A DNA stretch of 64,000 nucleotides from positions 1 to 64,000 of the forward strand of contig CAZLPS010000006.1 in NCBI GenBank assembly GCA_964561455.1, read 5' to 3'. This document shows positions 1-7,748 of the stretch, piece by piece. The notes below the pieces were generated by a model. The model saw only the letters and a list, made by a program, of their open reading frames with translations, had not been told where the DNA came from and made no database searches. The translations under genes were made by a program, and so were the position numbers. Numbering within the stretch: position 1 is the stretch's first letter; each line of letters opens with the position of its first letter. This DNA is from JABDGR01 sp964561455 (GTDB lineage Bacteria; Verrucomicrobiota; Verrucomicrobiia; Opitutales; JABDGR01).

Positions 1-709
1 TTTTATTCGCCGTTAGGTCCGACGCCCCGGCTGTGCCTAACTTAGCGCCATTCGGATCTGACGGTTTTCGCGTGAGATCACCCAAGCGCGGCATGGCCGA
101 CATCTCGGCAAACCAATCGCCCAACACGGTGATTCGGATCCAGCCCGCTTCGATTTCGTCGCGATGCTTGCGCAGCACGTCCGTATCCGTTTCGTTGCCG
201 CTTAAATTGCCCAAGATCGGAATCAATTTGTCATCCAATTTAAAATCCGGCTTGGTCTTGGAATAACGGGAAATTAGCTGGTAGCCCGCCGCGTCCCCCG
301 CCATGACGGGCGCAAATTCATCAAGGTCGGCCGGCAAATTCAGCACCGGTTCGTCCTGGCCCAAATAAATCATACTCCCGATGACCAGCGCCCACGCTGC
401 ACCGAGCACCCGCCAGGTCAGCCAGCGATGGCGAAAGCCATAGACCAGCACCGCCAGCGGCAACGCCATCACCACCAGCAGGGCAAACCACGAGAAAGCA
501 ATCCCCCAGCCGTTATCCAGGCCTTGCATCGCAAATACGACGTTGCGCATCATGCCCACTTTCGCCAGCAGGACGATGGTCAACAGAATGCTAATGCCGA
601 AAGACAGCGCTGCCGTCACCAAAATACGGCAGGCTCGATGCCGCATGGGCTGGATTTGAGTGGCGGATGCACTGACGTTGTCCGGAATGGTGGAGGGTGA
701 TTTATCCAT
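1..709 (-). CDS. Membrane protein of unknown function, 3' end cut by window edge
   Basis: The visible part is 236 codons from an ATG at 709, open to the left edge without a stop, so the C-terminus is missing. I do not recognise the family. The protein starts with a polar head of about 28 residues. Three hydrophobic stretches follow at roughly residues 29-50, 69-92 and 100-116, and then a soluble charged region in which an Asp/Lys-rich segment surrounds the motif LIPILGNLSGN. This suggests an inner-membrane protein with a large soluble C-terminal domain. It points the same way as the M20 peptidase and the membrane protein that follow, but there is a gap of 113 bases, so co-transcription is uncertain. 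No Shine-Dalgarno is evident; the start is preceded by a C-rich run. Confidence 0.6.
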   Translation of the reverse strand, partial: MDKSPSTIPDNVSASATQIQPMRHRACRILVTAALSFGISILLTIVLLAKVGMMRNVVFAMQGLDNGWGIAFSWFALLVVMALPLAVLVYGFRHRWLTWRVLGAAWALVIGSMIYLGQDEPVLNLPADLDEFAPVMAGDAAGYQLISRYSKTKPDFKLDDKLIPILGNLSGNETDTDVLRKHRDEIEAGWIRITVLGDWFAEMSAMPRLGDLTRKPSDPNGAKLGTAGASDLTANK

Positions 710-822
710 GGGGGTAGTCCTGTTGATAGCCCCTCACGGGATTATGAGGCAGCACACAAACCTGTTGCCACGCGGCGAATCTTACAAGGCCCTTTTGATA
801 CAACTTCCTAACGGTCGAGGCA

Positions 823-2196
823 TTAAAGACCCGCCAGTCCCCTCAGCAATTTGGCATAGGTATTCACTCCGCGCTCCAGAATATCCAACGAAAAACTCTC
901 ATCCGGCGCATGCAGATTGTCCTCCGGCGTGAATAACCCAATCATCAGCGAATCCAGCCCCGTCTGCTGTTTGATCTGCCCGATGATCGGCACGCTGCCG
1001 CCTTCGCGAAGATACAGCGGCTTCCGCCCAAAGCATTCGGTAATCGCCGCATCCGCCGACGCAAACGCGCGTGCCAGTACCGGAGATTGATCGGCCGGAG
1101 TATTCGGGTGGCCGGGCGGTACCACGGCATACGGCGAACCGCCTTCCTTCAAACTGAATTCCAATTGGATGCCCGCCGGGCAGCGGTGCCGCAGCGTCTG
1201 CTCCAGCAAATTGCGAATGACCTCCGCCTTCTGGTCCGGCACCAGGCGCATGGTGATTTTCGCAAACGCCTTGCTTGGAATCACCGTTTTCGAGCCTTCA
1301 CCCTGGTAGCCACCGCCGATACCGTTGAAATCCAGCGTCGGCCCGAAACGCACCGCTTCGAGCGCCGTGTATCCGGGCGCCGTGTAAAAATGCTGGATGC
1401 CGAGAAATTGTTTATAGTCCTCCAGATTGCGCGGGTATTTCGCCAGTTCATCGCGCTCCCATTGCGCCGGCTCGCGGACATCATCGTAGAAACCCGGAAT
1501 GTTCACCCGGCCATCCGGCGCATGCAGCGTTGCACAAAGTTCGCACAAAGCCTGAATCGGATTCAACAGCGCCCCGCCGTGAATGCCCGAGTGCAAATCC
1601 GTCCGCGGCCCGGTCACGGTGACTTCCAATCCCGTCAACCCGCGCAAACCGGTCGTGATGACAATCTGCTCCGGGTTCGGGCTGCCAGTGTCGGAAAGCA
1701 GCACCAGATTCGCCTCGCGCAGGCGATCGCGGTGTTTCTTCAAAAAGTCCGCAAAGCTCGGGCTGCCAATTTCCTCCTCGCCTTCTATTAGGAAGGTGAT
1801 GCGCAGCGGCAGGTTCGGATTCTCTTCCAGCACCCGCGCCAGCGCCCCGAATTGCACCGCCTGTGGGCCCTTGTTGTCAGCCGTACCGCGCCCATAGAGA
1901 CGCCGCCCGCGAATGACCGGCTCAAAGGCTGGCGTCGTCCATTTGTTCAGGGGGTCCGCCGGCTGCACGTCATAGTGCCCATAGATGATCACGTGCGGCC
2001 AGGCGCGGTCGCCGCCGCGCTCGGCGAGGATAATCGGATGCAGCCCAGTGGGCACAATCTCCACCTTGAAGCCCAGCTTCTCGAGCACGCCCGCGGCAAA
2101 CTCCCTCGCGCCCGCCAAGCCCTCGCGAAACGCCGGATCGGCGGACACACTGGGAAAACGCACGTAGTCGGATAGAACTTGGACGGGGTCGAGCAT
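823..2196 (-). CDS. M20-family metallopeptidase (dipeptidase)
   Basis: This is a zinc dipeptidase/carboxypeptidase-like hydrolase of the M20 (ArgE/DapE/PepV) superfamily, 457 residues from the ATG at 2196. The metal-site motifs are visible in order: GHYDVQP near residue 73, GRGTADNKGP near 105, EGEEEIGSPS near 138 with the catalytic Glu pair, DTGSPNP near 165, the lid-domain motif DLHSGIHGG near 200, and a final metal-ligand region LHAPDE near 430. The reading frame extends 39 codons further upstream, but that segment looks non-coding (low-complexity leader with heptad repeats) and the family starts near MLDPVQ. The role is probably cytoplasmic cleavage of dipeptides; the exact substrate cannot be told. 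The start codon is directly preceded by six C residues and two copies of the heptamer CTACATT. Confidence 0.92.
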   Translation of the reverse strand: MLDPVQVLSDYVRFPSVSADPAFREGLAGAREFAAGVLEKLGFKVEIVPTGLHPIILAERGGDRAWPHVIIYGHYDVQPADPLNKWTTPAFEPVIRGRRLYGRGTADNKGPQAVQFGALARVLEENPNLPLRITFLIEGEEEIGSPSFADFLKKHRDRLREANLVLLSDTGSPNPEQIVITTGLRGLTGLEVTVTGPRTDLHSGIHGGALLNPIQALCELCATLHAPDGRVNIPGFYDDVREPAQWERDELAKYPRNLEDYKQFLGIQHFYTAPGYTALEAVRFGPTLDFNGIGGGYQGEGSKTVIPSKAFAKITMRLVPDQKAEVIRNLLEQTLRHRCPAGIQLEFSLKEGGSPYAVVPPGHPNTPADQSPVLARAFASADAAITECFGRKPLYLREGGSVPIIGQIKQQTGLDSLMIGLFTPEDNLHAPDESFSLDILERGVNTYAKLLRGLAGL

Positions 2197-2333
2197 GGGG
2201 GGAATGTAGAATGTAGTCTGCAAAAGGCAAAGTGAATTATCCGTTCCGGGCAATTCCGGAAATTCCCAGCCGGCCCATCCGCCATTCTTTGCGTCCCGCC
2301 TCGCATATTTCAAATCTCAAATCTCAAATTCTC
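2197..2333. repeat. Heptad-type repeats upstream of the M20 peptidase
   Basis: Between two minus-strand genes. Read on the minus strand, two tandem CTACATT units (2203-2216) and a run of six C lie directly before the ATG at 2196. Further upstream (2308-2333) the plus strand shows CAAATCT twice followed by an 8-nt variant. These resemble the period-7 leaders seen at several other genes in the window. Confidence 0.55.
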
Positions 2334-3210
2334 ATTTTCCCGCTGCTGGCGTTGCCGGCAAAATAACCGCCCCCGACGGCAGGGCTTCGAGAATATTGAC
2401 GGTGGGAGCCTTCGAATTGAATTTATGCAAGTGATCATCGTCAACCCCGGAGCCGAGTTTTTCATACCACTCAACCCGTCCGTCGAAAAAAGCGATGAAC
2501 CCGCCCAAGCCCTTAAACGGCGAATCCGCCGCCCAGGTACCGTCCGGCCGCAGGCCGCGTGTCCAGGCAATGGGCGTGTCGGCCGGGACATCCGGCGGAT
2601 AATTGGCGGCCATTTCGACTGAAAGGGTTGCCCGGACAAAGGCTTGATTAAGCACCGTCTGGCCGTCGGCCTTGATCCAAACGATGGAATCTGGCATGTC
2701 CCCGGGCGCGGCGGGATCGTCCGGATAAAAATAGGTCCGGGCATCATTGAGTTTGCCGGATTGGGACAAAAAGAGCGCGGCGGAATGGACCGTATCGCCC
2801 TTTTCGGCGGGAAACAGAACTGGCGGCTTGGTCGCGGCATAGGCCATTACGGCCTGCGCCAGCGGCTTCATGTTATTGTAGGAAAAACGCGCCCGCTGCG
2901 CGATTCCGCGCGTTCTGGAAGGGTTGTGCGAATTGCTGAAGGAACTGTAACAGACGCCAATAAAGAACAGGCCTGCACCCGCCAGCGCCAGCAACCACTT
3001 GGAGCGGGACCGCTCGAAAAAATTCATCATGTCATGGGTGCGGCGTGAATGTGCCGACCCGGCCACCCGCTCGACCAGCACCACGCCCAGCCAGCAAACC
3101 ACCAGGATTACCAGCAGACCAATCGCCGCAAACAGCAATCCGCCGGCCACCTCTGCTCCGGGCGGGGTAATATCGCCAATCGGCGTCCGAACAGAGAAAG
3201 ACCAGTTCAC
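2332..3210 (-). CDS. Membrane-anchored protein of unknown function with pseudopilin-like tail
   Basis: 292 residues from a GTG at 3210; not assigned to a family. Two transmembrane stretches are visible, at about residues 24-48 (LLFAAIGLLVILVVCWLG) and 72-88 (WLLALAGAGLFFIGVC), and the rest is predicted to be extracytoplasmic. The second half contains GFIAFFDGRVEWYEKLGSG near residue 250. This resembles the tail of secreted proteins related to type II pseudopilins in Planctomycetes and Verrucomicrobia, where an H/FxDGxVEW-like motif is common. The function is unknown. It lies upstream of the M20 peptidase on the same strand and its 3' end reaches into the heptad-type repeat. No Shine-Dalgarno is seen at the GTG. 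Confidence 0.7.
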   Translation of the reverse strand: MNWSFSVRTPIGDITPPGAEVAGGLLFAAIGLLVILVVCWLGVVLVERVAGSAHSRRTHDMMNFFERSRSKWLLALAGAGLFFIGVCYSSFSNSHNPSRTRGIAQRARFSYNNMKPLAQAVMAYAATKPPVLFPAEKGDTVHSAALFLSQSGKLNDARTYFYPDDPAAPGDMPDSIVWIKADGQTVLNQAFVRATLSVEMAANYPPDVPADTPIAWTRGLRPDGTWAADSPFKGLGGFIAFFDGRVEWYEKLGSGVDDDHLHKFNSKAPTVNILEALPSGAVILPATPAAGK

Positions 3211-3342
3211 AGGGGTGGAGGGATACCTTCTCCCTAGCCCTTCCGCCCCGGCATTTCCAGTGAATATTTGGCGGGGTCCTCACATCAGCGCCCCAAATCC
3301 AAGCTGGCCATGGGCTCACTTTTTAGTTAACCATTCCACCTC

Positions 3343-3391
3343 CAGCGTTCAGCGTTCAGGATTTCTCATTTTGCATTCCAAATTTTCTCCC
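3343..3391 (+). repeat. Period-7 leader ending at the xseB start codon
   Basis: Seven heptads run without a break from 3343 to 3391 and stop exactly at the GTG of xseB. The first six all end in TT (CAGCGTT twice, then CAGGATT and three more variants up to 3384). The seventh (3385-3391) is pyrimidine-only, TTCTCCC. No Shine-Dalgarno is present. Confidence 0.75.
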
Positions 3392-3661
3392 GTGCCCAAA
3401 AAACCCGCCACGCCTTCCTTGACGCCTGACGCCTCGCTCCCCTACGAGGCCGCCTATGCACGCCTTGAGGTCCTGGTCGAGTCCCTCGAAAGTGGCGAAG
3501 TCTCACTGGCCGACTTGGTTACGAAATTCGAGGAAGGCCACCACTTGCTCAAAATTTGTCAGGATCACCTCCGCGCCGCCGAACTAAAGATCGAAAAGCT
3601 CAAGGTGGACGACTCCGGCCAAGCCTCTTTTTCCCCCCTCGATGAGGAAACCGAGTCTTGA
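3392..3661 (+). CDS. xseB: Exodeoxyribonuclease VII small subunit
   Basis: 89 residues, normal for XseB (about 80-90). The small subunit associates in several copies with XseA to form exonuclease VII, which degrades single-stranded DNA in the cytoplasm. The family signature is clear: SYEAAYARLEVLVESLESGE-like helix at residues 13-33 (here LPYEAAYARLEVLVESLE), then SLADLVTKFEEGHHLLKIC and the C-terminal coiled helix AAELKIEKLKVD. The GTG at 3392 is chosen because it starts just before the conserved domain and ends the period-7 leader; the frame stays open upstream but that region is repeat and non-conserved. xseA is not in the window. dxs follows 41 bases downstream on the same strand, and xseB-ispA-dxs linkage is common in bacteria, which supports the call. 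ispA is absent here. Confidence 0.93.
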   Translation: MPKKPATPSLTPDASLPYEAAYARLEVLVESLESGEVSLADLVTKFEEGHHLLKICQDHLRAAELKIEKLKVDDSGQASFSPLDEETES

Positions 3662-3702
3662 CCCGCCCGCCTACCTGCGCTTGACTAGTCTGTTTTACCT
3701 AG

Positions 3703-5619
3703 ATGGCTCTCCTCGAACGCATCAAAAGCTCCGCTGACGTCAAGGCATTCACCAGTGCTGAACTGGCCACGCTTGCCGACGAAATTCGCCGCGAAATCAT
3801 TGAAGTGACCTCCAAGAATGGCGGCCATATCGGCCCCAATCTGGGCGTTGTCGAACTGACCATTGCGCTGCACCGCGTCTTCGAGACCCCCAAGGACCGT
3901 TTCGTGATGGACGTCGCCCACCAAGGCTACGTGCATAAGTTGTTGACCGGCAGGGCTGGAGCCAAGTTCAAGAAGATCCGGCAGGGTGGCGGTCTTTCGG
4001 GCTTTTTGATGCGCGAAGAGAGCGCGGACGATTGTTACGGCGCGGGCCACGCAGGCACCGCTCTTTCGGCCGCCCTCGGCATGGCCGCCGCGCGCGACCT
4101 TAACGGCACGGATGAACACGTCGTCGCGCTGCTCGGCGACGCCGCTTTGACCTGCGGCATCACCATGGAGGCGCTCAATAACATCGCCACCTCGACCAAG
4201 CGCCTGACGGTCGTTCTGAACGACAACGAATGGTCCATCGCCAAAAATGTCGGCGCCATCGCCAATTACCTTAACAAGCTGATTACCAATCCCGATTATA
4301 ATCAGTTCCACCGCAAGATTGAAGGCATTCTGAAGAAAATCCCCGGCGGCGACTCGCTCCGCGAGCTCGGCCACCGTGCCAAAATCGAAGCCAAAGATTT
4401 CATTGTTCCGTCGTCCCTCTTTGAAAAGTTCAACCTCCGGTACCTTGGTCCGATTGACGGCCATGACCTGCCGCTGCTCACCGAGTATCTCGAGTTCTGC
4501 AAGAATTCTGACCAGCCGGTGCTTCTGCACGTGTTGACGAAGAAGGGCCGCGGCTACGATGTCGCCATCAAGAATCCCGAGAAATTCCACGGCACCAGCC
4601 CCTTCGACATCGCCACCGGCGCGTCCACGCCGTCCAAACCCGGCACGCCTCCCAACTGGCAGGACGTGTTTGGCAAGACCCTTGCAAAATTCGCCAAGGC
4701 CGATCCGAAGATTGTCGGCATCACGGCCGCCATGCCCTCCGGCACCAGCCTCTCGCATTTGGCCAAGGAAGTTCCCAAGCAGTTTTATGACGTCGGAATC
4801 GCGGAAGAACACGCCGTGCTCTTCGCTGCCGGCCTCGCCACCAGTGGCATCCACCCCGTCTGCGCGATTTACTCCACCTTCCTCCAGCGCGCCTACGACC
4901 CCATCATCCACGACGTCGCCCTGCAAAATCTTCCAGTCGCCTTCTGCATGGACCGCGCCGGCCTCTCGCCGAATGACGGCCCGACCCACCACGGTCTGTT
5001 CGACATCGCCTATCTCCGCACCGTCCCCCGCGCCGTCATCATGCAGCCCAAGGACGAGGATGAGTTGGTGGACATGCTGCACACCGCGATTCTCCATCAA
5101 GGGCCCGCCTTCATCCGCTACCCGCGCGGTCCGGCCTTGGGCGTGAAGATCAAGGACCAGCCAGCGGTGCTGCCGATTGGCCAGGCTGAAGTCCTCCGCG
5201 AAGGCCGCGACATCATCATTTGGGCCCTCGGCCCGATGCTCCAGGACGCCGCGAAACTCGCGGACAAAATTTCGGCCGAACAAGGCATCTCCGTCGGCAT
5301 CGTCAACGCGCGTTTCGCCAAGCCTCTCGACACCGAACTCTTGCACCAGCACGCCCGCACCGCAAAGATGCTGGTGACGATGGAAGACCACGTCCTCATG
5401 GGCGGCTTCGGCGCCGGAGTTTTGGAAGCCCTCAACGTCGGCGGCTTCGCCGTCCCCGTCGAACGCATCGGCTGGCCGGATAATTTCGTCGGTCACGGCA
5501 GCAGCGCCGCCGAACTCCGCGCCCAAAACGGCATCAGCCCGGAAGACATCGAAGAAAAAGTCCTCCGCCGCTGGAAAACCACCTCAGCCGGGAAAACCCT
5601 GGCCACCGCCCGCTCCTAA
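3703..5619 (+). CDS. dxs: 1-deoxy-D-xylulose-5-phosphate synthase
   Basis: 638 residues, as expected for DXS (about 620-640). It condenses pyruvate and glyceraldehyde 3-phosphate with thiamine diphosphate, the first step of the MEP isoprenoid pathway, in the cytoplasm. Visible features are NGGHIGPNLGVVELT (His near residue 42), the ThDP-binding motif region GDAALTCG near 145-152 with the matching ALNN/LNDNEWSI segment, KKGRGYDVA near 280, GIAEEHAV near 366 with the catalytic Glu, and GLSPNDGPTHHG near 420. The ThDP motif reads GDAALTCG where most DXS have GDGALTGG, so this is a divergent subtype. The start at ATG 3703 gives the usual N-terminus (ERIKSSADVKAFTSAEL). It lies downstream of xseB. 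It fits the window in two ways: uppS further on uses the isoprenoid product, and thi genes make its cofactor. Confidence 0.96.
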   Translation: MALLERIKSSADVKAFTSAELATLADEIRREIIEVTSKNGGHIGPNLGVVELTIALHRVFETPKDRFVMDVAHQGYVHKLLTGRAGAKFKKIRQGGGLSGFLMREESADDCYGAGHAGTALSAALGMAAARDLNGTDEHVVALLGDAALTCGITMEALNNIATSTKRLTVVLNDNEWSIAKNVGAIANYLNKLITNPDYNQFHRKIEGILKKIPGGDSLRELGHRAKIEAKDFIVPSSLFEKFNLRYLGPIDGHDLPLLTEYLEFCKNSDQPVLLHVLTKKGRGYDVAIKNPEKFHGTSPFDIATGASTPSKPGTPPNWQDVFGKTLAKFAKADPKIVGITAAMPSGTSLSHLAKEVPKQFYDVGIAEEHAVLFAAGLATSGIHPVCAIYSTFLQRAYDPIIHDVALQNLPVAFCMDRAGLSPNDGPTHHGLFDIAYLRTVPRAVIMQPKDEDELVDMLHTAILHQGPAFIRYPRGPALGVKIKDQPAVLPIGQAEVLREGRDIIIWALGPMLQDAAKLADKISAEQGISVGIVNARFAKPLDTELLHQHARTAKMLVTMEDHVLMGGFGAGVLEALNVGGFAVPVERIGWPDNFVGHGSSAAELRAQNGISPEDIEEKVLRRWKTTSAGKTLATARS

Positions 5620-5642
5620 GATTAGTGCCCGTTTTGCAAAGG

Positions 5643-5669
5643 TAGGGCGGGGCGTCCTCGACCCGCCTA
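5643..5669. other. Short hairpin after dxs
   Basis: A G-rich arm at 5643-5651 can pair with CCCGCCTA at 5662-5669, leaving a loop of about 10 nt, in the 74-base gap between dxs and the next gene. No T-run follows, so it is a weak terminator candidate or a small intergenic repeat. Confidence 0.3.
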
Positions 5670-5693
5670 GCTCCCTTACCCCCATTTTACCCC

Positions 5694-6512
5694 ATGAAAC
5701 TTGCCGGCTTCACCCGCGAAGGAAACACCGTCGCCACCTCCCAAGACCTCCGCGACCTCACGCCGGACGAACAGAAACACCACGCATTATACAAGCCAGT
5801 CGTCGCCGAAGCCCGCAACCGCCTTGCTCTCTTTCGCATCCTCGACGAGAACCACCGCGAGTGGACCAATTATCTCCACTCCCTCCTCCACCCCGGCCCG
5901 ATGGATGAAGACGCCATCATCCTGAATCTCGAGCGCCTGTTTCTCAACTACCTTACCTGCTCCCACCACCTCCGCGCGCATTTTGAAGGGTCGTTCCAGC
6001 AGCGCTTCCGCACCGACAGCACCGAGCAGAAAAAATACAAAATGCTCGTGGACGGCCTGATTCAGGCCTCCTGGCCTTTTGCGTTCTTCCTCGATTACCG
6101 CAACTGTGTCCAAAACCGCGGCCTCGCGCTCGGTTATTTCAAACGCAAGCTCACGCCGACGTCCATCAGTCTCGAGATTACCCTCAACGCCTCAGATTTG
6201 CTGAACACAACGAAAGACTGGCCGCGTTCGAAACTCCTGCCGTCGAAGGGCATCATGGAACTCATCCCGCTGCTGCGCGACTTCCACACCCAGATGATGC
6301 AAAAATACTCCGGCATCGTCATCCAGACTCTTTTTGCTGATTTAATCTCCGCCGCCGAGTTTTATAAAAAGCTCGCCGCAGAAGTAGCGCAAAAGGCGCC
6401 CGGGCAGACATTGGCGCTGCGCTCGGGCGAGCCCACGCCAACGGATAATAAATTGGTTTTCGTGCCGGAGGATCTGATGGCAGAGCTGGGTCTGGCGGGA
6501 ATAAAGAAGTGA
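5694..6512 (+). CDS. Conserved protein of unknown function
   Basis: 272 residues, not recognised. The composition is that of a soluble, largely helical cytoplasmic protein: no signal peptide, no transmembrane segment, and helix-rich stretches such as EARNRLALFRILDENHREW near residue 40 and LERLFLNYLTCSHHLRAHF near 80. The C-terminal part is short and polar and ends GLAGIKK. It starts with ATG at 5694 after a C/T-rich leader. It follows dxs by 74 bases on the same strand, so read-through is possible, but nothing ties its function to isoprenoids. Codon use matches the neighbours (strong third-position G/C), supporting a real gene. Confidence 0.7.
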   Translation: MKLAGFTREGNTVATSQDLRDLTPDEQKHHALYKPVVAEARNRLALFRILDENHREWTNYLHSLLHPGPMDEDAIILNLERLFLNYLTCSHHLRAHFEGSFQQRFRTDSTEQKKYKMLVDGLIQASWPFAFFLDYRNCVQNRGLALGYFKRKLTPTSISLEITLNASDLLNTTKDWPRSKLLPSKGIMELIPLLRDFHTQMMQKYSGIVIQTLFADLISAAEFYKKLAAEVAQKAPGQTLALRSGEPTPTDNKLVFVPEDLMAELGLAGIKK

Positions 6513-6569
6513 CCGCAACGGCAAAAATTGCGAGTTGAAATCGGCGGCATTTGCCCCAAACATTGATGC

Positions 6570-7277
6570 ATGCGAAGACTCTTTATCTGCGTCATGTTTT
6601 TCGGCCTTTTTAATTCGAAAGCCCAGGCAACTCCTGAACAAGACTTCTGGACATGGTTCAGCAAGAACGATGATGCTTTATTTCACTTCGAGAAAAACCA
6701 AGAAAAGGTCTTTGACGCTTTGGCTGCGGAAATGAAGAAAGTGGACAGTTCGCTAACGTTCGAGTTTGGTCCGGTAAAGAACAATCAACGAGAGTTCGTT
6801 ATCAGCGCAGACGGGATCAAGTCTTCGTTCCCGGCGGTAGAGCGGCTTTTCGCCGCCGCGCCGAAATCCGATCATTGGATTTTCGTCAAATTCCGCCCGC
6901 GACGCACCCCAATGGACATCGAATACTCCGGGGTGAAGGTAAAAGCCTCAGACGTTTTTTACACCATTGAGCCCGACAAAGATAATGCCGGGATCACCGT
7001 CTATATCCAAGGGCTAGTCCCGGATAAGATAAAGATTTACTCCGGCATCGCATTTTTAACGCTCGACCAAGCCCTTGGTGAATATGACATGGAAACCAAA
7101 GTGGGTTTTGTTCAAACAAAAAGTTTCTCCGAACCCAGCATACTTGAAAAACAACCCATCAAGAATATTGCGCAGAATTTTGATGTGTTTTGGAAGGCGC
7201 AGAGTGAAAAGGCCAAGCAACCGCCTGAGACGAAGATTCCGCCTGCCCTACCTGGAAATACTTCAGCCGGCAAATAA
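6570..7277 (+). CDS. Secreted or periplasmic protein of unknown function
   Basis: 235 residues starting at ATG 6570 with a signal peptide (MRRLFICVMFFGLFNSKAQA, cleavage likely after AQA). The mature protein begins TPEQDFWTWFSKNDDALFHF and contains several basic/acidic surface segments. I recognise no catalytic motif. The FW-x-WF-x-KN-x-x-x-LF opening occurs in small secreted proteins of unknown function in other bacteria, which I recall only generally and cannot confirm. The gene is noticeably lower in G+C than its neighbours and follows the previous gene after 57 bases. It could be acquired more recently than dxs or thiG, but composition alone is weak evidence. Confidence 0.65.
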   Translation: MRRLFICVMFFGLFNSKAQATPEQDFWTWFSKNDDALFHFEKNQEKVFDALAAEMKKVDSSLTFEFGPVKNNQREFVISADGIKSSFPAVERLFAAAPKSDHWIFVKFRPRRTPMDIEYSGVKVKASDVFYTIEPDKDNAGITVYIQGLVPDKIKIYSGIAFLTLDQALGEYDMETKVGFVQTKSFSEPSILEKQPIKNIAQNFDVFWKAQSEKAKQPPETKIPPALPGNTSAGK

Positions 7278-7342
7278 TTATAACGAGGAATATTCCAAAA
7301 AACCCACTTGCGGCCGGGGCTGATTGGGCTCAATTTATCTTT

Positions 7343-7555
7343 ATGTCTGTCGCGGAACTGGAGAAGGCCATATTGCAATTGCCCGCTGCCGAAAGATTGC
7401 GGCTGGCGCACCTACTTATTGATAGCCTTGGTGATTTGCCGAATGAGGCTGACGCCATCGAGGAAGGTATTCGTCGCATGGAAGATTTGGCCAGTGGCAA
7501 GGTTAAGGGGCTGACCGCAGAGGAATTTTGGCGGGTATATGCTGAATCGAAGTAG
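7343..7555 (+). CDS. Orphan antitoxin-like protein (putative addiction module component)
   Basis: 70 residues resembling the small acidic antitoxins annotated as 'putative addiction module component' (TIGR02574/PF09720-like). The sequence LEKAILQLPAAERLRLAHLL (residues 6-25) followed by IDSLGD is the hallmark N-terminal segment, and the C-terminal part contains the GLTAEEFWRVY peptide. Such antitoxins normally precede a RelE/ParE-family toxin. Here no toxin frame follows: 7556-7693 is a palindromic repeat and thiG starts at 7749. So the gene looks like the surviving half of a toxin-antitoxin pair, or it acts on a toxin elsewhere. It starts ATG at 7343. Confidence 0.8.
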   Translation: MSVAELEKAILQLPAAERLRLAHLLIDSLGDLPNEADAIEEGIRRMEDLASGKVKGLTAEEFWRVYAESK

Positions 7556-7693
7556 GGGATTTTTTTGGGGGGCGGCGGCTCGACGCCGCTTTCGGAGTGA
7601 CGTTGTAAGTACGATCGCCGTGACTGTGCATAACCTTTTCGAGGAAATCTCCGAAGAAAAGCGGCGTCGAGCCGCCGCACTCCAAAAAAATCT
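7556..7693. repeat. Palindromic intergenic element, about 138 bp
   Basis: Two arms face each other: GCGGCGGCTCGACGCCGC within 7571-7591, and its reverse complement within 7660-7679. Flanking A/T runs (T-run near 7560, A-run near 7684) also match, so the termini are inverted over about 30 bases. The centre (7595-7650) is unique. Each arm is also partly self-complementary. This is the layout of a non-coding miniature element or REP-type hairpin, inserted right after the antitoxin stop. Confidence 0.7.
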
Positions 7694-7748
7694 CACTCAT
7701 CATAGGTTTGCACTCCCAACTTCCAGCTTCTAGATTCCAGCTTCCTCC
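7693..7748 (+). repeat. Period-7 leader ending at the thiG start codon
   Basis: Eight heptads occupy 7693-7748 and every one begins with T. TTCCAGC occurs at 7721-7727 and 7735-7741, and the last heptad (7742-7748) is TTCCTCC, directly followed by ATG. No Shine-Dalgarno is present. Confidence 0.72.

Noticed and set aside
3685..5526. 613-codon open frame on the minus strand opposite dxs
   Set aside because: Its protein is composition-driven (Gly/Val/Asp/Glu rich) with no family match, while the opposite strand is a full DXS. High G+C third positions keep the antisense frame open.
5620..5693. Intrinsic terminator after dxs
   Set aside because: The hairpin lacks a T-run, so I list it only as a hairpin with low confidence.
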